DNA from: Vreelandella andesensis | GTDB taxonomy: Bacteria > Pseudomonadota > Gammaproteobacteria > Pseudomonadales > Halomonadaceae | DNA length: 64,000 nucleotides | NCBI RefSeq assembly: GCF_003989795.1 | Contig: NZ_RZHG01000003.1 | Coordinates: 1-64,000, forward strand | Direction: 5' to 3' | In this document: one piece after another, positions 17,434-26,110 of the stretch | Numbering within the stretch: the stretch's first letter is position 1 | Layout: each line of letters begins with the position of its first letter | Notes under the pieces: generated by a model | Database searches by the model: none | What the model was told of the DNA's origin: nothing | The model's input: only the letters and a program-made list of their open reading frames with translations | Translations under genes and position numbers: made by a program

Positions 17434-18444
17434 ATGTTGGAGGTTTTTACCTGGCTGGCCGATTGGCTGGTCTACGGGGTCGCAGGCCTGAACCCTGAGA
17501 GCAAACTCGGCACCTCACTACACTTTTTCGTTGAGGACACCACCAAAATATTCGCGCTACTGGTGGTGATGATTTACGTGATCGCGCTAATGCGCGCATC
17601 GCTGGATCTCGAGCGTGTAAGGCACTATATCCAGCAGAAAAACCGCTTCGCCGGCTACGGCCTGGGCGCCGGTTTTGGTGCCATAACGCCCTTCTGCTCC
17701 TGCTCAAGCATCCCCCTGTTTCTGGGCTTTACCAGTGCAGGGATTCCGCTGGGCATCACCATGGCCTTTCTGTTCACCTCGCCGATCATCAACGAGGTGG
17801 CGGTGATCATGCTATGGAGCCTGCTCGGCTGGGAGTTCACTCTGGTCTATATTGCCATCGGCATGGGGGTCGGTATCGGTGGCGGCATGATCCTCGATGC
17901 CCTTAAAGGTGAGCGCTGGTTGAAGGATTTCGCTGCCAAGGCCTATCAGCAAGCCGCTGAGGCACCGCTAAGTGACGAGCCGGCACCCGAGGCGCCAACG
18001 CTGACCATGAAGGATCGCCACACGTTTGCCTGGAACGAACTCAAGGAAATCGTCGAACGGATTTGGAAATGGGTCATCATCGGCGTCGGCTTAGGTGCCG
18101 CCCTTCATGGCTTCGTGCCGGACGGCTGGTTTGCCGACAACCTGGGCAGCGGTCAATGGTGGAACGTACCTGTTGCCGTGCTGGCCGGACTACCGCTCTA
18201 CTCTAACGCCACCGGTGTCATTCCAGTGATGGAGAGTTTGATACTCAAGGGCCTGCCGGTGGGCACCACCTTGGCCTTCTGCATGAGCACCGTAGCGGCC
18301 AGCTTCCCCGAGTTCATCATGCTCAAACAGGTCATGAAGTGGCGTCTGCTGGCCATTATTTTTGTCATCCTACTGGTCAACTTCATGATTGTTGGCTGGG
18401 TAATCAACCTGCTGAGCCCCTGGCTATTCAGCGGATTTCACTAA
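17434..18444 (+). CDS. DUF318/ArsP-like permease, copy 2 (336 aa)
   Basis: A second DUF318 permease, about 110 residues shorter than the copy at 10630. Hydrophobic segments are interrupted by a charged loop (about residues 150-205, rich in Glu/Pro). The CxC motif is Cys88-x-Cys90 in ITPFCSCSSIPLFLG, and GLPLYSNATGVIPVMESLI is the internal repeat. Members of this group export organic or trivalent arsenicals, or have unknown substrates. It is followed 14 bases later by its own CxxC thioredoxin, and is likely co-transcribed with it. Confidence 0.83.
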   Translation: MLEVFTWLADWLVYGVAGLNPESKLGTSLHFFVEDTTKIFALLVVMIYVIALMRASLDLERVRHYIQQKNRFAGYGLGAGFGAITPFCSCSSIPLFLGFTSAGIPLGITMAFLFTSPIINEVAVIMLWSLLGWEFTLVYIAIGMGVGIGGGMILDALKGERWLKDFAAKAYQQAAEAPLSDEPAPEAPTLTMKDRHTFAWNELKEIVERIWKWVIIGVGLGAALHGFVPDGWFADNLGSGQWWNVPVAVLAGLPLYSNATGVIPVMESLILKGLPVGTTLAFCMSTVAASFPEFIMLKQVMKWRLLAIIFVILLVNFMIVGWVINLLSPWLFSGFH

Positions 18445-18458
18445 ACGGGAGAGAGACC

Positions 18459-18695
18459 ATGAAGAAAATCGAAGTATTAGGTACTGGTTGCAAGAAATGC
18501 GTAACAACCGCCGAGCAGATAGAGAGCGTGGCAGGCAAGTTGGGTATCGAGATTGAGGTGGAGAAGGTGACCGATCCTGCTGCCATCATGGGCTATAAGG
18601 TCATGTCGACTCCGGCCGTCGCCATCGACGGTAAGCTCGTTCACAGCGGCAGTGTGCCTGATAGTGGCAAGATCGAAGCCATGCTTAAAGCCTGA
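18459..18695 (+). CDS. Small thioredoxin-like protein, copy 2 (78 aa)
   Basis: It carries GTGCKKC near the N-terminus and a cis-proline in MSTPAVAIDG, the same design as the protein at 12035. GGGAGAGAGACC precedes the ATG. Pairing of this thioredoxin type with DUF318 permeases twice in one island argues that they work together. A G/C-rich hairpin and a 12-base tandem repeat follow. Confidence 0.87.
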   Translation: MKKIEVLGTGCKKCVTTAEQIESVAGKLGIEIEVEKVTDPAAIMGYKVMSTPAVAIDGKLVHSGSVPDSGKIEAMLKA

Positions 18696-18708
18696 GCACA
18701 ACACCACG

Positions 18709-18740
18709 GGACCCGCGGCGATACATCATTAAGCGGGTCC
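18709..18740 (+). terminator. Hairpin after thioredoxin gene
   Basis: GGACCCGC (18709-18716) and GCGGGTCC (18733-18740) form a perfect 8-base stem with a 16-base loop, followed by TCTTTCC. It is a plausible terminator for the sigma-permease-thioredoxin unit, though the T-run is poor. Confidence 0.55.
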
Positions 18741-18744
18741 TCTT

Positions 18745-18793
18745 TCCAAGACATTTCCCAAGACACTTCCCAAGACATTTCCCAAGACACTTC
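18745..18793. repeat. 12-base tandem repeat, about four copies
   Basis: The unit CCCAAGACAYTT is repeated four times with ATTT and ACTT endings alternating, so a 24-base higher-order period is also present; a decayed copy CTCTAAGAC follows. It lies between the hairpin and the aioB promoter region. Confidence 0.85.
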
Positions 18794-18921
18794 TCTAAGA
18801 CCATCAGGCCTTGCAGGCCCATCGGGATGAACTAATCTGAAAGTATTTCAAATATAGATATATCACTCTTGAAACGCCCCAGATTCAGGCTTTCCTAACA
18901 ACAACACCGGAGTGCCAAACA

Positions 18922-19443
18922 ATGTCACAGTTGAGTCGCCGTAACTTTCTGAAGTTGACAGGTAGCAGTGCCGCTCTCGGCACTCTCTCGCTATCACCCA
19001 TTGCTCAGGCGCAGCAAGAAAGCCCTTCCTCCCCCGCTGGCAGCACTACCCTTCCCTATCCGCGGGACGTGGTCGCACAGCTCAGCGAATTGAGCGTCAA
19101 CCAACCTGTTTATTTCAACTATCCCGACGACCGTTCGCCCTGTGTGTTGATCCGCAAGGGCCGCGAGATCAAGGGAGGAGTGGGCCCGGACAGAGATGTA
19201 GTCGCCTATAGCACCCAGTGCACGCATATGGGCTGCCCGGTCAATTACGATCAGGAGGCAGAGACCTTCAAGTGTCCCTGCCACTACAGCATTTTCGACC
19301 CAGACAACAGCGGTCAGATGGTGATCGGGCATGCCACTGAGAGTCTTCCCCAAATCGTCCTGGAGTACGATGAAGCCGAAGACGCACTGCTTGCCGTATC
19401 AGTCAATGGGTTGATCTATGGCCGCCAGGCCAACATCATCTGA
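18922..19443 (+). CDS. aioB: AioB, arsenite oxidase Rieske subunit
   Basis: The small [2Fe-2S] subunit of the periplasmic aerobic arsenite oxidase. A Tat signal is evident: SRRNFLKLTG followed by a hydrophobic stretch and an AQA-type cleavage site near residue 30. Cluster ligands are Cys100, His102, Cys118 and His121; Cys105 and Cys120 could form the disulfide seen in some AioB. GGAG precedes the ATG, and aioA follows after 15 bases. TTGAAA at 18869-18874 is a possible -35 element; no sigma-54 element (TGGCAC-N5-TTGC) is seen, nor aioXSR, in the window. ATATAGATATATC just upstream may bind an ArsR-like protein. Confidence 0.95.
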   Translation: MSQLSRRNFLKLTGSSAALGTLSLSPIAQAQQESPSSPAGSTTLPYPRDVVAQLSELSVNQPVYFNYPDDRSPCVLIRKGREIKGGVGPDRDVVAYSTQCTHMGCPVNYDQEAETFKCPCHYSIFDPDNSGQMVIGHATESLPQIVLEYDEAEDALLAVSVNGLIYGRQANII

Positions 19444-19458
19444 ACCGGGAGAATAACA

Positions 19459-21936
19459 ATGACACAATTTAAAGACCGCATCCCCCTACCCCCAGCGGAT
19501 GCCCAAAAAACCAATATGGCCTGTCACTTCTGCATCGTTGGTTGTGGTTATCATGTCTACAAGTGGCCCGCCAACCAGGAAGGGGGCCGGGCTGCTGACC
19601 AAAACGCGTTAGGGCTCGATTTTACCCGCCAACTTCCTCCCATGCAGATCACTATGACGCCAGCGATGGTCAACCAGATCCAGGATCATGATGGCCGCCA
19701 GCACAACATCATGATCCTCCCCGACAAGGAGTGCAGCGTTAACAAGGGGCTATCTTCGACGCGCGGCGGCCAGATGGCCAGCGTGATGTACTCAGAAAAA
19801 ACCCCAATCGGCGAGCGGCGGCTTAAGTATCCATTGGCGTATAGCGGAGATGACTGGTCGGAAACTAACTGGGAACACGCTATGGCCCTGTATGCCGGCT
19901 TAACTCAGCGTATTCTCGACAACGACGGACCTGACCAGCTTTACTTCAACCTCTTCGACCATGGCGGCGCAGGCGGCGGTTTCGAGAATACCTGGGCAAC
20001 CGGCAAGCTGATTTTCAGTGGCATGCAGACAAAGATGGTGCGGATTCACAACCGCCCCGCCTACAACTCTGAATGTCATGCCAGCCGCGACATGGGTGTC
20101 GGCGAGCTCAACAACAGCTACGAAGACGCGGAAGTCTGCGATGTTATTTTCTCCATCGGCGGCAACTCCTATGAGACCCAGTCAAACTGGTTCCTTGCTC
20201 ACTGGGAACCAAACCTAAGAGGTTCCAACGTCGCCAAGAAGCGGGAATGGTTTCCTGATGAAACGGTCGGCAAGGGTAAAGTCATTCTGGTCGACCCGCG
20301 ACGAACGCCCACTGTGGCTATCTGTGAAACCGTTGCCGGGAAAGACAATGTGCTCCACCTCGCCCTCCAACCGGGCACCGATACCGCCCTGTTCAACGGG
20401 CTGCTGACCTACGTGGTTGACCAGGGTTGGCAGGACCAGGGGTTTATTGACGAGCACACTAGCGGCTTCGATGAGATGCTCGCCGCCAACCGCATGGAAC
20501 TCGATGAGTGCAGCCGCATTACCGGCGTGGATCGAGCCGATATCATCAAGGCCGCTGAATGGGCTTACAAGCCGAAAGCCAGCGGCCATGCCCCGCGCGC
20601 CATGCACGCCTACGAGAAGGGAGTGATCTGGGGCAACGACAATTACCGGATTCAGTCCGCCATTGTCAATCTTGCTGTCGCCACCCACAACGTTGGCCGT
20701 CGCGGTACCGGCGTCGTGCGCATGGGCGGCCACCAGGAAGGCTATACGCGTCCGCCCTACCCAGGCGGACGCCCTGCCCCCTATATTGATCAAGAACTGA
20801 TCAAAGGCAACGGCATGATGCTGACGGTCTGGGCCTGCAACGCCTTTCAGACCACCATTAACGCCGAAACCTACCGTCAGGTCATCAAGCGTCGTGCTGC
20901 GATCGTCAACCAAGCATTGGCCGAGGCGCGTGGCGCTTCCACCGATGAGTTGATCGATATTGTCTATGACGCTGTCAAAAACAAGGGCGGGCTGTACATC
21001 GTCGATATCGACCTCTACCGCACCAAGTTCGCCGAATATTCGCATCTGGTACTGCCGGCGACCCACCCCGGCGAGATGAACCTGACCTCTATGAACGGCG
21101 AGCGTCGGCTGCGGCTGTCCGAACGTTTCATGGACCCTCCCGGCATCGCCAGGCCAGATTGGCTGATTGCGGCCAACATGGCCAACGCCCTCAAGCAGCG
21201 CTATGAGGAGACAGGCAACGTCGAGATGGCTGAGCGTTTCGCCGGGTTCGACTGGACGACCGATGAAGACGCCTTTAACGACGGTTTCCGCATGGCCCAC
21301 GAGAAAGAAATTGACAGCCAGGGTGGACCGACCGGGCACCTGGCTACCTACGAGCGACTGCGCGCAGCGGGCAATAACGGCGTGCAATTGCCCATCAAGG
21401 CGTATCAGGACGGCAAACTCGTAGGCACCGAGATGCTCTACACCGACAATAACTTCGATACCGATGACGGCAAGGCACATTTTCAACCATCGCCCTGGAA
21501 CGGTTTCCCCGAGGTGATTGAGCGCCAGAAGGAGCAGTACGACTTCTGGATCAACAGTGGTCGAACCAACCAAATCTGGCAGTCTGCCTACCATGACCAG
21601 CATCTAGCCTTCCGCAAGGGCCGCTACCCCATGGCGCCGATCGAAATCCACCCCCAAGATGCCGATTCTTTGGGTATCGCCAACGGCGATATTGTCGAGG
21701 TTTACAACGACTACGGCGCAACCACTGCCATGGCCTATATAGAACCCGACTTGAAGCGAGGCCACGTCTTCATGATGTTTGGTTATCCCAACGGTGTTCA
21801 GGGCGACGTTATCAGCGAATGGACGGATCGCAACCATATTCCCTATTACAAGGGAGCCTGGGCTAACCTTCGTCGGATCGGGGCGAACCCGGCCTATCTT
21901 CGGGATGTGTCCTTCAAGCGTCGACGCTATTCATGA
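19459..21936 (+). CDS. aioA: AioA, arsenite oxidase molybdopterin subunit (825 aa)
   Basis: The catalytic subunit binds bis-MGD molybdenum and a [3Fe-4S] cluster and oxidises arsenite to arsenate in the periplasm, passing electrons to AioB and then a cytochrome or azurin. Cluster ligands Cys22, Cys25 and Cys29 lie in [17 protein letters not shown]; the serine-type pattern beyond, without a fourth Cys, is characteristic. The length is that of the family. It has no Tat signal of its own and is exported with AioB. GGGAG precedes the ATG. The gene is GC-rich relative to the arx genes. A 462-codon open frame on the opposite strand is a by-product of this composition. Confidence 0.96.
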   Translation: MTQFKDRIPLPPADAQKTNMACHFCIVGCGYHVYKWPANQEGGRAADQNALGLDFTRQLPPMQITMTPAMVNQIQDHDGRQHNIMILPDKECSVNKGLSSTRGGQMASVMYSEKTPIGERRLKYPLAYSGDDWSETNWEHAMALYAGLTQRILDNDGPDQLYFNLFDHGGAGGGFENTWATGKLIFSGMQTKMVRIHNRPAYNSECHASRDMGVGELNNSYEDAEVCDVIFSIGGNSYETQSNWFLAHWEPNLRGSNVAKKREWFPDETVGKGKVILVDPRRTPTVAICETVAGKDNVLHLALQPGTDTALFNGLLTYVVDQGWQDQGFIDEHTSGFDEMLAANRMELDECSRITGVDRADIIKAAEWAYKPKASGHAPRAMHAYEKGVIWGNDNYRIQSAIVNLAVATHNVGRRGTGVVRMGGHQEGYTRPPYPGGRPAPYIDQELIKGNGMMLTVWACNAFQTTINAETYRQVIKRRAAIVNQALAEARGASTDELIDIVYDAVKNKGGLYIVDIDLYRTKFAEYSHLVLPATHPGEMNLTSMNGERRLRLSERFMDPPGIARPDWLIAANMANALKQRYEETGNVEMAERFAGFDWTTDEDAFNDGFRMAHEKEIDSQGGPTGHLATYERLRAAGNNGVQLPIKAYQDGKLVGTEMLYTDNNFDTDDGKAHFQPSPWNGFPEVIERQKEQYDFWINSGRTNQIWQSAYHDQHLAFRKGRYPMAPIEIHPQDADSLGIANGDIVEVYNDYGATTAMAYIEPDLKRGHVFMMFGYPNGVQGDVISEWTDRNHIPYYKGAWANLRRIGANPAYLRDVSFKRRRYS

Positions 21937-21995
21937 GGTCTGTACACTTTTGCCGATAAGCAAGGTGTTAGGGCGAGAACGAGGAACGATTTGAT

Positions 21996-22097
21996 ATGAG
22001 TGAACTGCTGGTCAGTGAGGAAAGTGGGATACCTATGCCCCGATGCAGATTTAATGTGGTTCACAATGGTGGTCTGGTCGCTGAGTTACAGGCATGA
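21996..22097 (+). CDS. 33-codon ORF coupled to the CDF gene
   Basis: ATG at 21996 begins MSELLVSEESGIPMPRCRFN and ends with LVAELQA; the TGA stop overlaps the start of the CDF exporter (ATGA). The ribosome site is weak (GAGGAACGATTTGAT). No family is recognised. It may be a leader peptide that couples translation to metal-exporter expression, or a remnant of a lost regulator. Confidence 0.4.
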   Translation: MSELLVSEESGIPMPRCRFNVVHNGGLVAELQA

Positions 22098-22993
22098 CGG
22101 ATTCCCACGAACACAACCCAATCAGTTTCGGTAAGGCGTTTGTCATCGGCATAGCACTTAACGTGGGCTTTGTGCTTATTGAAGCTTTCTATGGCTGGAA
22201 GACTGGTTCCCTAGCGCTACTAGCCGATGCTGGCCACAACCTGAGTGATGTAGGGGGACTGATGCTGGCATGGGCGGCCTTTGGTGCCGCTCGCCTTCCT
22301 TCAAATGCCCGCCACACTTATGGGTGGAAGAGAGGCTCGATCCTAGCTAGCTTCACCAACGCCATCATCCTTCTGGTGGCGATGGGAACATTAGCCTGGG
22401 AAGCCGTGCAGCGACTGCAACTGCCTACCACCATAGATGCAGGGACAGTCATGGTAGTTGCGGGAATCGGGGTGGTCATTAATGCTGTGACGGCCTGGCT
22501 ATTTCTTGCGGGGAGTAAGCATGACCTAAATATTCGCGGTGCGTTTCTTCACATGGCTGCTGATGCACTGGTATCGGTGGGCGTAGTAGTGGCTGGTGGT
22601 CTTTATCTTTGGCAGGGCTGGAGCTGGATTGACCCCGTCGTCAGCTTGCTGATCGCGCTCGTTATTGTGGTAGGCACCTGGTCTTTGTTGCGCCGATCGC
22701 TGCACTTATTGTTCGATGGAGTGCCAGATGGCATTGATACAGAAGCAATACATCAAACTCTGTTGGGGCTTCCCGGCGTGGTTGGCGTCCACGATCTGCA
22801 CGTTTGGGCAATGAGTACGTCAGACAATGCACTTACCGCTCACCTAGTGATCGACGATAACCTACACAACCACGATGCCCTACTGGAAAAAGCCACCACG
22901 ATGCTGCATGACTGTTTTGAAATACGCCATTGTGTGCTGCAACAAGAATCCAGAGTCTACGCAGCAAACTGCCCCATTAAAGAGCAGTGCTAG
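22094..22993 (+). CDS. CDF-family cation efflux transporter, 299 aa
   Basis: A cation diffusion facilitator of the CzcD/ZitB type, exporting zinc or related divalent metals in exchange for protons. Six membrane segments and the paired metal-site motifs LADAGHNLSD and HMAADALVSVGV are visible, and the C-terminal cytoplasmic domain has GVHDLHVWAMS. It begins inside the stop codon of the 33-codon ORF. The ends of this gene and of arsA converge on a structured gap. Its presence widens the island from arsenic to metal resistance. Confidence 0.92.
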   Translation: MTDSHEHNPISFGKAFVIGIALNVGFVLIEAFYGWKTGSLALLADAGHNLSDVGGLMLAWAAFGAARLPSNARHTYGWKRGSILASFTNAIILLVAMGTLAWEAVQRLQLPTTIDAGTVMVVAGIGVVINAVTAWLFLAGSKHDLNIRGAFLHMAADALVSVGVVVAGGLYLWQGWSWIDPVVSLLIALVIVVGTWSLLRRSLHLLFDGVPDGIDTEAIHQTLLGLPGVVGVHDLHVWAMSTSDNALTAHLVIDDNLHNHDALLEKATTMLHDCFEIRHCVLQQESRVYAANCPIKEQC

Positions 22994-23053
22994 TAGCTTT
23001 CCGCCACTGACCTGCATCGAAATCCAGACGGTGCAGCCGAGTATATTGAGCAT

Positions 23054-23099
23054 GGCATTGGGCCAACAAGCGGCACGCCGCTTACGACTACCCAATGCC
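23054..23099. repeat. Nested hairpin between CDF and arsA genes
   Basis: The outer stem GGCATTGGG/CCCAATGCC (9 pairs) encloses an inner stem AAGCGGC/GCCGCTT (7 pairs, loop AC), with 5 and 7 unpaired bases between. It resembles a REP-like palindromic element or a two-way transcription barrier for the convergent genes. Confidence 0.6.
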
Positions 23100-23104
23100 C
23101 ACAT

Positions 23105-23158
23105 AAGTGCTATGACCGTTTAAAGTGCTATGACCGTTGAAAGTGCTGTGACCGTTGA
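23105..23158. repeat. 18-base tandem repeat, three copies
   Basis: Units at 23105, 23123 and 23141 read AAGTGCTRTGACCGTTKA with one or two substitutions. They start six bases after the nested hairpin and run into a palindrome. Confidence 0.9.
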
Positions 23159-23170
23159 ATTCAGCGGTCA
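23149..23170. repeat. 22-base imperfect palindrome with EcoRI-like centre
   Basis: TGACCGTTGAATTCAGCGGTCA has only one mismatched base pair position each side (T/C against G/A, a wobble pair in RNA). It overlaps the last 18-base unit, so the repeat has supplied one arm. It is downstream of arsA and could act as a hairpin for its transcript. Confidence 0.6.
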
Positions 23171-23260
23171 ACAGCCAGTGTCGTCATGAACGGTCTAGCG
23201 ATCCAAGCCCCCTCTTGAGTCGAGTCACTACTCGCAAACAGGTGGGTGCTACCCGAGCAG

Positions 23261-25000
23261 CTAACCCGCCACAAGCGCTCGCAGCTTGTTTGCACCCACA
23301 GGATCCTCCGCCAGCATAGGTACAACGGCATAACGGAGGCTAAGCGCTTCTTGCACACGCGTAATCTCCGAAGCCTCCGTCGCGGCCCGAGCAACAAGGA
23401 GCGGGTGTGTCGTTTCGGTAGCAGCAAGACTAGCGTTGACTACCCAAGCGTAGGGCGTAATCTCCGCTCTCTTGAGGTCTTCCTGTAACCGCGCCGCTTC
23501 TAGCACCGGGGTGGTTTCCGGCAACGTTACAATAAGCACCTTCGTCTGCGACGGGTCTTGCAGCCGCATCATTGGTGTGACCATACGTGCACTTGTTTCG
23601 CTCGCATGGCGCAAAATATCCCGGTGGTAGGAACCCGTTGCATCAAGTAGCAACAGCGTATGGCCGGTAGGCGCCGTATCCATCACCACAAATTTGCGTC
23701 CGGCTGCACGAATTACTCTTGAAAAGGCCTGGAATACGGCAATCTCCTCTGTACAAGGCGAACGTAAGTCCTCTTCCAGCATCTTGCGGCCCTGTGCATC
23801 AAGGCTGGCACCACGGGTCGCCATAATGTGATCGCGATAAACCTGCGTTTCCACTTCGGGGTCAATGCGACTAACCTCTAAGTTGTCGATATCGCCCGCC
23901 AGGGTTTCGGTCAGATGCGCGGCCGGGTCGGTGGTGGTCAGCAATACCTCGTGGCCACGGGCAGCCAGTTCCACGGCAACGGCCGCTGCAATGGTGGTTT
24001 TGCCCACGCCGCCCTTGCCCATGGTCATCACTAGGCCTTTACCGTCGGCCTCAATGTCGTCAACCAGGCGGGACAAGGGTGGCAGATTGTCCAGGGCGCG
24101 CCTGGGTGCGTCGGAGCGCAGGGTTTCAACCGGCTGATTCATCCGCCGCAGGGCATCCAGTCCTACCAGGTTTTCAGGGCGCAGATAAAAACGCGTTTGC
24201 GGTAAGCTCGCAAGCGCCGTACTGATTCCATTGATAGCGTCTACTTCTCGACCAATCATACTGTCGGCAAGCGGATCGACCAGTGCATCCTCCGGCATTA
24301 CACCGTTAATCGCTAAATGCTGATTTTGGATGCCAATATCGGCCAATTCGCGGTACGTTCTCGCCGCCTCGGATAATGAGCTAGTACGTGGCCTAGTAAC
24401 GAGGATTAGTCGCGTCAAGTCAGCATTCGAGAGACTTTCCACCGCTGTAACATAACGCTCACGTTGCTTTTCCAGCCCAGCTAGTGGCCCAAGACATGAG
24501 GCATCACCACCGGATTCCAAAAATCCGCTCCAGGCGCCAGGTAACTTGAGCAGCCGGATGGTGTGGCCGGTCGGTGCCGTGTCGAAAATGATGTGGTCGT
24601 AGCGCTCGATTAGCGCTTGATCGGTCAACAACGCCGTAAACTCATCAAACGCCGCAATTTCCGTGGTACAAGCGCCTGACAACTGTTCTTGAATACTGGC
24701 GAGCGCTTTTTCAGGCAGAGTATTGCGTATCGGCCCGATGATCCTTTCGCGGTACTCTTCTGCGGCTGCCTCTGGATCTATTTCCAGTGCCTCCAGGTTA
24801 GGCACATCGGCGATTAACGTGATGTGATTGCCTATCTTGATGTCGAACACCTGACCAACGTTCGAGGCGGGATCGGTACTGACCAGTAAAACCCGCTTTC
24901 CATCGTCAGCGAGATTAACGGAGGTAGCACATGCCAATGAGGTTTTACCGACGCCCCCCTTTCCGGTAAAGAAGACGAATTTAGGCAGATTTTTGAACAT
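23261..25000 (-). CDS. arsA: ArsA, arsenite-stimulated ATPase (579 aa)
   Basis: The catalytic ATPase of an arsenite pump, with the duplicated architecture of bacterial ArsA. P-loops are at residues 13-20 (GKGGVGKT) and about 328-336. Three metalloid-binding cysteines match those of the E. coli enzyme: Cys111 (GACTTEIAAF), Cys169 (DASCLGPL) and Cys416 (SPCTEEIAVF). DTAPTGHT signal motifs occur in both halves. ArsA normally partners ArsB, but with Acr3 in this operon it probably energises Acr3, as proposed for other such operons. Its ATG follows directly on the stop codon of the degraded arsD. Confidence 0.95.
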   Translation of the reverse strand: MFKNLPKFVFFTGKGGVGKTSLACATSVNLADDGKRVLLVSTDPASNVGQVFDIKIGNHITLIADVPNLEALEIDPEAAAEEYRERIIGPIRNTLPEKALASIQEQLSGACTTEIAAFDEFTALLTDQALIERYDHIIFDTAPTGHTIRLLKLPGAWSGFLESGGDASCLGPLAGLEKQRERYVTAVESLSNADLTRLILVTRPRTSSLSEAARTYRELADIGIQNQHLAINGVMPEDALVDPLADSMIGREVDAINGISTALASLPQTRFYLRPENLVGLDALRRMNQPVETLRSDAPRRALDNLPPLSRLVDDIEADGKGLVMTMGKGGVGKTTIAAAVAVELAARGHEVLLTTTDPAAHLTETLAGDIDNLEVSRIDPEVETQVYRDHIMATRGASLDAQGRKMLEEDLRSPCTEEIAVFQAFSRVIRAAGRKFVVMDTAPTGHTLLLLDATGSYHRDILRHASETSARMVTPMMRLQDPSQTKVLIVTLPETTPVLEAARLQEDLKRAEITPYAWVVNASLAATETTHPLLVARAATEASEITRVQEALSLRYAVVPMLAEDPVGANKLRALVAG

Positions 25001-25174
25001 TTACGTCACCCTTAGCAGCAGGAGCTTTTCGTGTTGGATGAGCCGCACCGTCACGCCCTGGCTCTTCAGCCAATCCAAATCAGCGGCAAACGTTATTAGC
25101 TGTTGATCGACGTCGGCGCCGCAAACGCCGGTTGCGCAACACATGGGTGGGTCATAAACCGTTATCGTGGTCAT
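25001..25174 (-). pseudogene. arsD: Degraded arsD (internal deletion, 57-codon frame)
   Basis: The ATG at 25174 opens MTTITVYDPPMCCATGVCGA, which is unmistakably ArsD, the metallochaperone that hands arsenite to ArsA; Cys12, Cys13 and Cys18 of its binding site are intact. After about residue 43 the similarity stops. In another frame, the bases ahead of 25012 read SSNTKSSCC then stop, which resembles the cysteine-ending tail of full-length ArsD. So the middle (about 65-70 codons) seems deleted with a frame change. The 57-codon frame still runs to a TAA touching the arsA ATG. A short functional metal-binding peptide is possible. Confidence 0.8.
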
Positions 25175-25228
25175 ACTAATATCGCCTATTAAAATCTGAA
25201 TAGTAAGAAATGGCGGTGGCTCGACGGC

Positions 25229-26038
25229 TTATGATTCAGGCTTGCTCGGTACGACCAGTACGGGACAATGGGCATCACGCGCAATGTTCTCGGCGGTACT
25301 GCCGAGCAAAAACTCATGAATCCGATTGCGCCCCCGCTTCCCAATGACCACTAAATCGGCAGCTTCCCGATCCGCTTCAGCGGTAATCACATTGCGCGGA
25401 TCGCCATCAAGAATTCTCGTTTCTAACCCCTCTATTTGTTCGGCGAGAGTGTTCAGGTGGCGCTGAGCATCTTCAATCTCACGGTCACATCCTTCAGAAG
25501 CACAGGCGGCAGTCACCGCGAGGGTGCGTTGGAAGTACGCAGCGAGCTTGCCCGCCATTTCTTCGGCCCCTGTAACCGCTTGGGAGCCGTCTGTTGCTAA
25601 CATCATCAGCCGAAAATCTCGGCTGCCCTGATCTTCGGCAATCGGTTCTAGCCACAGAGGACGCTGTGTAAGGCGGGCAGCATCCAGTGCGGTACTACCC
25701 AAGAAAAACTCATGCCAACGGCTATATCCACGACAGCCCATTAATACCAAGTCAGCGTTCAGCTCTTGCGCCGCTTCAGCAATCACGGCACCCGGCTCAC
25801 CGGAGCGAACCTGACTCTCGATACTCAACGCCGGAGTAGCCAGTTCACTGGTTAGATCAGCCAACTTAGCTTCATAGTGGGCGCGATGGGTTTCCTCAGG
25901 ACTGGCTGGATATCGCGTACTAAGGACATACATTAGTGTGACGCGGTTAGTGCCCCAGGCAGTCAGCTTTTCAAGACGCTGCCTGAGCAAAGGCCATGCG
26001 GGAGAAAAATCGACGGCAACGAGGATATGTTTGAACAT
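25229..26038 (-). CDS. Tandem-domain universal stress protein, 269 aa
   Basis: Two UspA domains in one chain: residues 1-140 (start FKHILVAVDFS, end LVLMGCRGYSRWHEFFLGSTA) and 145-269 (MLATDGSQ ... VVIGKRGRNRIHEFLLGSTAENIARDAHCPVLVV). The second carries the G-2x-G-9x-G(S/T) ATP-binding pattern. AAGGAG precedes the ATG. Its place inside arsR-acr3-usp-arsD-arsA points to a role in the arsenite response; Usp genes recur in such operons but the mechanism is not known. Confidence 0.9.
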   Translation of the reverse strand: MFKHILVAVDFSPAWPLLRQRLEKLTAWGTNRVTLMYVLSTRYPASPEETHRAHYEAKLADLTSELATPALSIESQVRSGEPGAVIAEAAQELNADLVLMGCRGYSRWHEFFLGSTALDAARLTQRPLWLEPIAEDQGSRDFRLMMLATDGSQAVTGAEEMAGKLAAYFQRTLAVTAACASEGCDREIEDAQRHLNTLAEQIEGLETRILDGDPRNVITAEADREAADLVVIGKRGRNRIHEFLLGSTAENIARDAHCPVLVVPSKPES

Positions 26039-26110
26039 GAGTTACTCCTTACGACTGTTGTGCACGCGTATTTATAGGCACAGGCAAGGGTTACCCGTGC
26101 ACTTCTTTGA

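Noticed and set aside
20215..21603. 462-codon open frame antisense to aioA
   Set aside because: Fully inside aioA on the opposite strand; the GC-rich third positions of aioA leave that frame open. No family motif.
23105..23158. CRISPR-like array
   Set aside because: The copies are directly adjacent without spacers; same for the repeats at 18745, 40348 and 62998. No cas genes.
23161..23260. Coding remnant downstream of arsA
   Set aside because: A short frame can be read through here, but without motif or start site; more likely the untranslated end of arsA.
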